Assembly (NCBI GenBank): GCA_015233295.1
Contig: JADFYC010000005.1
Span: 1 to 30,777, forward strand
Direction of reading: 5' to 3'
Origin: Deltaproteobacteria bacterium
GTDB lineage: Bacteria > Desulfobacterota > JADFXK01
DNA: 30,777 nt
This document shows, in pieces, positions 24,866-30,777 of this stretch. Position 1 is the stretch's first letter. Each line of letters starts with the position of its first letter. Under the pieces are notes generated by a model. It was not told the DNA's origin. It saw only the letters and a program-made list of their open reading frames with translations, and made no database searches. Position numbers and translations under genes: made by a program.

Positions 24866-26172
24866 TCGGCCGCCCCAATGTGGGCAAATCCACCCTGTTC
24901 AACCGCCTGGCTAAGACCAACAAAGCCATCATCGACAATACCCCCGGTGTGACCCGGGATCGTAATTATGCCGACATCAATCTATCGGAAGGATGCCTGA
25001 CGCTGGTCGACACCGCCGGATTTGATTCCATCGGCCGAGACGATTTGATCTCGGCTACCCGAGGTCAGACCATGTCGGCGTTGGAAGAAGCTGACGGTGT
25101 CATTTTGATCATGAATGGTCAGGAAGGGCTGATCCCGGATGACCTGGCCCTGGTCGAGCTGCTCCGGACCTCAACCAAGCCGGTGTTCTACGCGGTGAAT
25201 AAGATTGACGGCTGGGGACATGAGTCTAAGTTAGCCGATTTCTACGATCTTGGAGTGGACGAGCTCTATCCGATTTCCGCCGCCCATGGCTACGGCATCC
25301 CGGATTTCCTCGATGCCCTTAAACAAGCCTTCCCCATAACTCCCGGCGACGCGGTCAAGCAGCCGGAGTCCGTTCTCCGTTTGGCCATAGTGGGCCGGCC
25401 CAATGTAGGAAAATCTTCCTTGATCAACCGGCTGCTCGGCTTTGATCGGGTGGTTGTCTCGGAGATCCCGGGGACGACCAGAGATGCCGTGGATATCTCT
25501 TTGACTAGAGGTGATAAGAGCTATTTGCTCATTGACACGGCCGGCATCCGGCGCAAAGGCCGGGTCACCACTAAACTGGAAAAAATATCGATCATTAGGG
25601 CCCTAAAAGGCATTGACCAGTGCCATGTGGCCGTGCTTCTACTGGACGCGGCCGAGGGCATCACCGATCAAGACACCAAAGTCCTGAGCTATGCCCAAGA
25701 CCGGGGCCGAGGTCTGGTGATAGCGATGAACAAATGGGATTTATTGGCCGGAGATGAGAGGCGGGCCAAAAATATCCTGGAGGATATAAGGTATGCGCTC
25801 AAGTTTCTGCCCCTGGCGCCTATTCTGACCGTCTCGGCTAAAACCGGGAAGAGTGTTTATCGTATCTTGACCGCGGCTGAAGACGTCTTTGCCCAATTCA
25901 ACCGACGAGTAACTACCCATATGGTCAATGATTGCCTGCAAAAAGCGGTGGCAGCTCACTTGCCTCCCTATCAAGGCCGGAGCCGGATTAAATTTTATTA
26001 CGGCACCCAGGTTAGTGTCTGCCCCCCCTCCTTTGTGATATTCGTCAACCACCCCGACGAGGTCCACTTCTCCTATCGCCGATACCTGGTCAACCGGTTC
26101 AAAGAAGAACTGGGGTTCCAATTGACACCGATCAATCTGATTTTGAAAGAAAAGGTGAGCAACCGTCATTGA
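24835..26172 (+). CDS. der: Ribosome-assembly GTPase Der (EngA)
   Basis: 445 residues with two tandem GTPase domains and a C-terminal KH-like domain, the family's unique layout. The first G1 is GRPNVGKST (12-20) with DTAG and NKID; the second G1 is GRPNVGKSS (187-195) with DTAGIRRKG and NKWD. The C-terminal region (LPPYQGRSRIKFYYGTQV, FVNHPDEVHFSYRRYL) is typical. Der assists 50S subunit maturation and is essential in most bacteria. No good ribosome site precedes ATG 24835 (only GGGAAG about 11 bases away). Confidence 0.97.
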   Translation: MPERSVVIAIIGRPNVGKSTLFNRLAKTNKAIIDNTPGVTRDRNYADINLSEGCLTLVDTAGFDSIGRDDLISATRGQTMSALEEADGVILIMNGQEGLIPDDLALVELLRTSTKPVFYAVNKIDGWGHESKLADFYDLGVDELYPISAAHGYGIPDFLDALKQAFPITPGDAVKQPESVLRLAIVGRPNVGKSSLINRLLGFDRVVVSEIPGTTRDAVDISLTRGDKSYLLIDTAGIRRKGRVTTKLEKISIIRALKGIDQCHVAVLLLDAAEGITDQDTKVLSYAQDRGRGLVIAMNKWDLLAGDERRAKNILEDIRYALKFLPLAPILTVSAKTGKSVYRILTAAEDVFAQFNRRVTTHMVNDCLQKAVAAHLPPYQGRSRIKFYYGTQVSVCPPSFVIFVNHPDEVHFSYRRYLVNRFKEELGFQLTPINLILKEKVSNRH

Positions 26173-26279
26173 TTTTGGCCGAGATTATCCAGTTGTTCCA
26201 TGGTGTTGGGAGTATCAGTCCTTGATTTCAGGGCCGGAATCCGGCATAATGATTTAGTTATAATCGGTATCAGCTAAAA

Positions 26280-26885
26280 ATGGCCAAAGTCGAGTACACG
26301 GAATATGTCTATTTCAATGCCGCCCGACCATTGGCTATAACCGATAGCACCGGAAGATATGCCATGCAGTGGCCGCTGAAAGAGATTGTCCTGGAAGAGT
26401 TACGGGAAGAGGACCTCCTGGCCGTTGATCCTCGTTTGGTCGTTCTGGCGCCATTTACCGCTTCCAAGAAAATACCAAAGGAATATCTGGCCAAAAATGC
26501 CAATCACTGGGGCGAGTTAGCCAGAAAGTCTTGTTCCAATGAAATGTCGGTAGAACTTCTTGATATTTTGGCCTTGTTTTTCCTAAACAGATTTCGCGGG
26601 GTTTCCAGAACGGAGGTGGTCGATATGTTACATCTTGATTTAGCCAATACGGTGGCCGGACAAGAGCTTATCCAACTGGGGGCAGAAAAAGGTAAAATAG
26701 AAGACGCCCGAGATATGGTTATCGAGGCATTAGCCACCAGATTTGAGCTGGTCCCCCAAAATATTTCCGACAAGGTCAATCAGATCGAAACCAGGGAAAC
26801 ATTGAAGCAACTTTTGCGTATAGCCATTAAAGCTGAAAACCTGGAGACCTTTAAAGCCAAGTTGGACGCCTGGAATATGTCATGA
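26280..26885 (+). CDS. Rpn/DUF4351-like protein lacking the nuclease domain
   Basis: 201 residues. The pattern resembles the C-terminal part of Rpn-family (PD-(D/E)XK nuclease, transposase-like) proteins. There is a WPLKEIVLEELREEDLL segment followed by PLTxxx-like VLAPFTASKKIPKE. A C-terminal helical region follows (GKIEDARDMVIEALATRFEL, then IETRETLKQLLRIAIKAENL), similar to DUF4351. The N-terminal nuclease domain expected in that family is absent. An in-frame TGA 28 bases upstream of the ATG shows the gene does not simply start earlier. It may be a degenerate remnant or a natural short form. The ribosome site is poor. TatD follows 19 bases later. Confidence 0.6.
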   Translation: MAKVEYTEYVYFNAARPLAITDSTGRYAMQWPLKEIVLEELREEDLLAVDPRLVVLAPFTASKKIPKEYLAKNANHWGELARKSCSNEMSVELLDILALFFLNRFRGVSRTEVVDMLHLDLANTVAGQELIQLGAEKGKIEDARDMVIEALATRFELVPQNISDKVNQIETRETLKQLLRIAIKAENLETFKAKLDAWNMS

Positions 26886-26904
26886 TCGATTAGACGGAGG
26901 ATAC

Positions 26905-27684
26905 ATGTTCATTGATTCACACGCGCACCTGGACATGTCTGAATATGAGAAGGACAGGGCCGAGGTAATTGAACGGGCATTCACCCGCGGCATAGATCAC
27001 ATTGTTAATATTGGGATAGACGTGGCCAGTTCGCGAAAAGCGATTGCCCTGGCCCGGAGCTACAAAAAGAAGATCTCCGCCTCCATCGGGCTGCATCCGC
27101 ACAGCGCCTCTGAATGGGGCCGGGAAGCGGCAGACGCCTTTAGGCAAATGGCCTTAGAACCCGAAGTGGTGGCCTATGGCGAGATTGGTCTGGATTTTTA
27201 CCGGAACCATTCGCCCAAGGAAGACCAGTTGAAAGCCTTTGTTGAACAATTGGATCTGGCTGTGGAATTACAATTGCCGGTAGTCATTCACGACCGGGAG
27301 GCCCATCGGGAGACCTTGACTGCCCTTCGTGGTAGATTGGGCTCGCTTAAGGGTGGGGTCATTCATTGTTTTTCCGGCGATGCCAAGATGGCAGATTTGG
27401 TGGTGTCCAAGATGGATTTTTACATTTCCATTCCCGGGACGGTGACCTACGCCAAGGCGGTCACGGTGCAAGAGGTGGTCCGGAATTTGCCGGTGGAACG
27501 GCTGCTCCTGGAAACAGACGCGCCCTTTCTGGCCCCGGTCCCCTTTCGAGGAAAACGCAATGAACCGGCCTATGTCTTCCACACTGCCCGGATGGTCGCC
27601 GAACTTAAGGGTATGGACTTAAATACTCTCGGCGCCGTTACCAGTAAGAACGCCAGAAACCTTTTCGGCCTGGGCCGAAGCTAA
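26905..27684 (+). CDS. tatD: TatD-family metal-dependent deoxyribonuclease
   Basis: 259 residues, standard length. This TIM-barrel amidohydrolase-like nuclease has metal ligands H6 and H8 (MFIDSHAHLD), E in YGEIGLDFYR, H in VIHDRE, H in IHCFSG and D in LLETDAPFL. TatD enzymes act as 3'-5' exonucleases in DNA repair or degradation, or on D-aminoacyl-tRNA in some lineages. GGAGG four bases before ATG 26905 is a strong ribosome site. It is followed closely by maf. Confidence 0.95.
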   Translation: MFIDSHAHLDMSEYEKDRAEVIERAFTRGIDHIVNIGIDVASSRKAIALARSYKKKISASIGLHPHSASEWGREAADAFRQMALEPEVVAYGEIGLDFYRNHSPKEDQLKAFVEQLDLAVELQLPVVIHDREAHRETLTALRGRLGSLKGGVIHCFSGDAKMADLVVSKMDFYISIPGTVTYAKAVTVQEVVRNLPVERLLLETDAPFLAPVPFRGKRNEPAYVFHTARMVAELKGMDLNTLGAVTSKNARNLFGLGRS

Positions 27685-27700
27685 TATATGTGGTATAGGC

Positions 27701-28294
27701 ATGGGATTAGTACAACTTCAATCCTTTATCCTGGCTTCAAACTCACCCCGCCGCCGTCGCCTGTTGGCTAATCTCGGCCTGACCTTTGAGGTTTATCCCA
27801 GCCAGTCTGAGAGCGGCCGCCACCCCTCAGAAGCCCCACAACGCTTCGCTGAACGACAGGCCCGGATAAAGGGCCGAGATATCGCCGCTCAGTTTCCCGA
27901 GACCTGGGCTTTGGCAGCCGATACCATTGTGGTCCTGGGCGACCAAATCATGGGAAAACCCCATCACCAGGCCGAAGCCGTCGATATGCTCCTGGCACTG
28001 AATGGCCGCAGTCACCAGGTCATCACAGCCTTTTGTCTCCGTCATCATGCTGTCGGCCGAGAAGTCTGCCGGGCCGTGACTTCGGAGGTGTTCTTTAAAC
28101 TCATAACTCATGACACGATTTCAGCTTATGTGGCCACAGGCGAACCTCTAGATAAAGCTGGAGCCTACGGCCTCCAGGGACGAGGAGGGGCTTTGATCGA
28201 CCGGGTTGAGGGATCATACGACAATGTGGTCGGCTTGCCGGTGGCGGAGGTGATCGCCGAAATGATCACCTGGGGTATTCTACGCTCCGGCTAG
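27701..28294 (+). CDS. maf: Maf-family nucleoside triphosphate pyrophosphatase
   Basis: 197 residues. The family signature ASNSPRRRRLL occurs at about 12-22, then EAPQRFAERQAR, AADTIVVL with the catalytic Asp, MGKPHHQAEAVDML and a C-terminal DKAGAYGLQGRGG and GSYDNVVGLP. Maf proteins hydrolyse non-canonical nucleoside triphosphates such as dTTP/UTP or modified forms; the subfamily is not clear by eye. The gene starts 16 bases after tatD. The tail converges on the PhaJ-like gene with seven bases between stops, across a CCGGCTAGCCGG palindrome. Confidence 0.93.
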   Translation: MGLVQLQSFILASNSPRRRRLLANLGLTFEVYPSQSESGRHPSEAPQRFAERQARIKGRDIAAQFPETWALAADTIVVLGDQIMGKPHHQAEAVDMLLALNGRSHQVITAFCLRHHAVGREVCRAVTSEVFFKLITHDTISAYVATGEPLDKAGAYGLQGRGGALIDRVEGSYDNVVGLPVAEVIAEMITWGILRSG

Positions 28295-28301
28295 CCGGGG
28301 C

Positions 28302-28733
28302 TTACTTTCTGGGCGCCTTGGGGGGGCTGATGACGGCCTCGCCGTCCAGGACTAAGGTCCCGTCTTGATTAGTACAGGTGGTCTTCATGGTCACCTTGTT
28401 TTTTTCCGGTAACAGCCCCACTATCTCGGCCCGGGCGGTGATGGTGTCACCTATGCGCACGGGCGCCTTGAAATTGAGTTCCTGTTTAATATAGATGGTC
28501 CCAGGGCCAGGCAACTGGGTCCCCAGGATGGCCGAAATGAAGCCGGCCAGCAGCATCCCGTGAGCGATCCGGCCTTTGAAGAAGGTCTGTTGAGCGTAAG
28601 TTTCGTTGATGTGGGCCGGGTTAAAGTCTCCGGTCACTCCAGCAAAAAGATAGATATCGGTTTCCGACACGGTTTTGGTGAACTCGGCCGAGTCTCCGAC
28701 CTGCATCTGGTCGATTGTTTTGCCGGTAAGCAT
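28302..28733 (-). CDS. MaoC-family (R)-specific enoyl-CoA hydratase, PhaJ-like
   Basis: 143 residues, a single hot-dog fold of the MaoC/PhaJ family. The active-site pair is in AGVTGDFNPAHINETYA (D36, H41), with AHGML downstream. PhaJ supplies (R)-3-hydroxyacyl-CoA from enoyl-CoA for polyhydroxyalkanoate synthesis. Its position downstream of phaC on the same strand, after the GAF gene with 40 bases between, supports that role. A C-terminal basic tail ends in PPKAPRK. A general MaoC dehydratase is the alternative. Confidence 0.85.
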   Translation of the reverse strand: MLTGKTIDQMQVGDSAEFTKTVSETDIYLFAGVTGDFNPAHINETYAQQTFFKGRIAHGMLLAGFISAILGTQLPGPGTIYIKQELNFKAPVRIGDTITARAEIVGLLPEKNKVTMKTTCTNQDGTLVLDGEAVISPPKAPRK

Positions 28734-28773
28734 GAGTTTCTTTCCAGTTGAGTGTTATAGTCGATGACTGGCC

Positions 28774-29820
28774 TCAAAACCAGGACCGGTGGCTCCACAT
28801 ATCTTCCTCCATGTCCTTGATGTCATCTTTAAGCATGGCATAGAGCGTGGCGTTTTGAATGGCCAGGCCGCCTTGATGGGCCAGGGCCGTGACGAACATG
28901 ATCTCATCTTCGGTAAAATCTCGGGGGACACCGCTATAAAGCCTCAACACACCTATGACTTCATCCTTGGATTCGATAGGCACACATAGAATAGAGGCAA
29001 TCCCTTCTTGTTCCTTTTCCGCACGATACTCCACCCCCGGATCGGTCATGGGATTCCTGACCACCACCGGAACGCCCTTAACCGCCTCGGCAATACTTTT
29101 TTCGGCCGAGATGGGGCCCTTTTTTAAGTAAGCCTCACTTAGGCCATAGCTGGCTACCAACTTCAGCCTTTTCCTCTTTTCATCCAGCAACCGAATTGAA
29201 GCAGCTTTGACACCGAGCGAGTCGGCAATATCAGCCGTAAGAATATGCAGAATAGATCTAAGGTCAAAACTTGAATTGATATTGGCGGAAAGATCTAGAA
29301 ACAGTTGGGTTTGCTCCCGCATTCTTTTAACCAACCTGGAATTCTCAATGGCCATGCCCCCCTGCTCGGCCAAGGCGGAAAGAAATTCGATATCATCTTT
29401 GGAGAAGACCCTGGGAGTGGCCGTATACAGACTCAGGGCGCCGATGATCCGATCCTTCACCGTCACCGGGACGACCAGGATGGAGGCGATGCCCTCTTCC
29501 TTTTTCCCTTGATGATTGGACACCCGGGGATCGGAAGTGGCATCGGAGATGAACAGGTAACCATTCTTGGTCATCTCTTCAACGGATTCAGAGACATGTA
29601 ATGGATTGGCGTTCATGTATTTTTGCGACAGACCCTGCCGGGCCGCGGGGACAAAGATATCATCCTCCTCGAAGGCCAGAAACAGGCAGGCAGCTTTGGC
29701 GTCCATGGTCTCGATGGCGTTTTTCACGATCAGGTCGAGGATCTCATCCAACTCCAAAGTGGTGCTGAAAGCCCGGCTGACTCGGCATATGCTTTTAAAA
29801 TAATTGTTTCTTTCAGACAT
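28774..29820 (-). CDS. Double-GAF domain protein
   Basis: 348 residues: GAF1 (about 20-165) and GAF2 (about 190-330), joined by a helix (VKRMREQTQLFLDLSANINS) typical of signalling linkers. Both domains have the VP(V/I) strand and a helix with DI/DEI..ALAEQGG or ALAHQGGLA-type motifs. There is no kinase, cyclase or helix-turn-helix output, only a short C-terminal segment ending in HRSWF. It may be a sensor or regulator acting on a partner protein. Its ATG overlaps the phaC stop (ATGTCTGA), so it is coupled to phaC translation. Regulation of PHA metabolism is inference. Confidence 0.85.
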   Translation of the reverse strand: MSERNNYFKSICRVSRAFSTTLELDEILDLIVKNAIETMDAKAACLFLAFEEDDIFVPAARQGLSQKYMNANPLHVSESVEEMTKNGYLFISDATSDPRVSNHQGKKEEGIASILVVPVTVKDRIIGALSLYTATPRVFSKDDIEFLSALAEQGGMAIENSRLVKRMREQTQLFLDLSANINSSFDLRSILHILTADIADSLGVKAASIRLLDEKRKRLKLVASYGLSEAYLKKGPISAEKSIAEAVKGVPVVVRNPMTDPGVEYRAEKEQEGIASILCVPIESKDEVIGVLRLYSGVPRDFTEDEIMFVTALAHQGGLAIQNATLYAMLKDDIKDMEEDMWSHRSWF

Positions 29821-30777
29821 TAATCATCTCCTTCGACTGGCTTTTGTCCCCGGTTGCCCCGATCAAGTTGTCTTTGCCGACAGACTTGATCTTGCTTTTT
29901 CTGATCCGCTTTTCAGGCTTAGCTGTGGCCGTCGCCCGACCGTCCCGGTCCGTGAGCCATTGGATGATTTTTGGCGTAAATTCCTTCTGACACTTGGAAC
30001 TAACGTAGATTCCAATATGACCCGTAGCCAGACACATATCCTCTGTGTCCACGCTGCCCACCCGGCTGGTCAAGAGATTGCAGGCTCCGGGAGGAACCAG
30101 GTGATCATACTGACCATAGATATTGAGGACCGGCATGGTCACCTTTTTCAAATCGACCAATTTCCCGTCCAACTCCATTTTACTTTGAATCAACAGGTTT
30201 TGTTGATAACAATCTTTAATAAACTGCCGGAAAGTCTCACCCGGAACGTCCGGGCTGTCAAAAATCCATCGTTCCATCCGGATAAAGTTTTCCACAAAAT
30301 CTTTATTATCCATGTTTTCTATGAACCCGACGTACTTGTCAATCATCAACCGGGCCGGGTTGAGCAGAAGAAACCCTAAGTTCATCAAGTCACCAGGCAT
30401 ATTGCCGAAGGTTTCGACCATCCGGTCTGCGTCTACGTTCTTCATCCAGATGTGGAGTAGACCCTGGTCCGTATCGAAATTGGTCGGCGTCACGGTGGTG
30501 ATGAGATTATTTATTTTTTCCGGATACAAAGACGAATACATCACCGAGAAAGCTCCACCCATGCAAATGCCCATGAGGTTGATCTGGGGTATCTTATGCT
30601 GTTCTAATATAAAGTCAACGATATTGTTCATATATCCATCAACGTGATCACTGATGGTTAAGTATTTGTCTTTTCGGGTGGGGTAGCCCCAATCAACCAT
30701 GTACAAGTCGATACCGGCCTTTAGAAAATTCTGGACCACACTTCTTCCGGGCTGTAAGTCCAGCATCGTTTCGCGGT
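29813..30777 (-). CDS. phaC: Class III-type polyhydroxyalkanoate synthase PhaC (N-terminus outside window)
   Basis: About 320 residues visible; the N-terminus extends beyond 30777. The frame is open at the edge, where RET precedes MLDLQPGRSV, matching internal PhaC sequence. The alpha/beta-hydrolase catalytic triad is present, numbered from the visible internal ATG at 30766: C68 in GICMGG (lipase box with Cys), D221 (YGQYDHLVPP) and H250 (ATGHIG). PhaC polymerises (R)-3-hydroxyacyl-CoA at granule surfaces. The compact sequence resembles class III synthases, which need a PhaE subunit; none is visible, but it could lie just outside. A basic tail (KPEKRIRKSKIKSV) extends beyond the usual C-terminus. 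Confidence 0.92.
   Translation of the reverse strand, partial: RETMLDLQPGRSVVQNFLKAGIDLYMVDWGYPTRKDKYLTISDHVDGYMNNIVDFILEQHKIPQINLMGICMGGAFSVMYSSLYPEKINNLITTVTPTNFDTDQGLLHIWMKNVDADRMVETFGNMPGDLMNLGFLLLNPARLMIDKYVGFIENMDNKDFVENFIRMERWIFDSPDVPGETFRQFIKDCYQQNLLIQSKMELDGKLVDLKKVTMPVLNIYGQYDHLVPPGACNLLTSRVGSVDTEDMCLATGHIGIYVSSKCQKEFTPKIIQWLTDRDGRATATAKPEKRIRKSKIKSVGKDNLIGATGDKSQSKEMINV

Noticed and set aside
28287..28300. CCGGCTAGCCGG palindrome between maf and the PhaJ-like gene as terminator
   Set aside because: The stem is short, overlaps the maf stop and has no U-tract on either strand.

Overview
The window looks like a chromosomal segment of a Gram-negative bacterium, most likely a deltaproteobacterial (Desulfobacterota-type) lineage. 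It has lipid A/Kdo genes, a class III-type PHA synthase, acetoacetyl-CoA synthetase, an AmmeMemoRadiSam B-A fusion, frequent GTG/TTG starts and short dispersed inverted repeats. No rRNA or marker gene is present, so this placement is inference. Base composition is moderately GC-rich, except for one strikingly AT-rich gene (5849-7060).

Left end (1-5280, minus strand): a tight four-gene run reads acetoacetyl-CoA synthetase, a secreted MEMO/AMMECR1 fusion, a Tat-type DUF362 protein, and a TPP-dependent 2-oxoacid decarboxylase cut by the window edge. Next come a 568-base gap with a MITE-like element and a possible small secreted ORF, then an AT-rich EAL-HDOD signalling gene. Positions 7353-10658 hold waaA-lpxK-lpxL-like (lipid A/Kdo assembly), converging on lipA. 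Then follow a PilZ protein, a small Cys-rich protein with a good promoter, a 683-base gap, a geranylgeranyl-reductase-family flavoprotein, an FtsB/DivIC-like protein, a TPR protein and efp. After a 364-base gap with a nested inverted-repeat element come sixA and a second PilZ protein.

Centre (17617-21983, minus strand): this is the most interesting region, a probable RiPP cluster. A B12-binding radical SAM enzyme with a C-terminal PqqD-like peptide-recognition domain lies 32 bases upstream of a short gene (19774-19914) that ORF-calling by length would miss. That gene encodes 46 residues: a short charged leader followed by six Cys-His-Ala/Gly-Pro units spaced exactly five residues apart. The units differ at synonymous codon positions, so the pattern looks selected as protein. 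An ideal ribosome-binding site precedes it and a rho-independent terminator follows. A Trm112-type-zinc-finger methyltransferase and an M19 dipeptidase lie downstream on the same strand.

Right part (22183-30777): a toxin-antitoxin pair whose toxin carries an in-frame TGA, an aldehyde dehydrogenase, then on the plus strand a promoter, a small ORF, der, an Rpn/DUF4351-like C-terminal ORF, tatD and maf. The window closes with a minus-strand operon of phaC (cut by the edge), a double-GAF protein and a PhaJ/MaoC-type hydratase, which fits polyhydroxyalkanoate metabolism together with the acetoacetyl-CoA synthetase at the other end.
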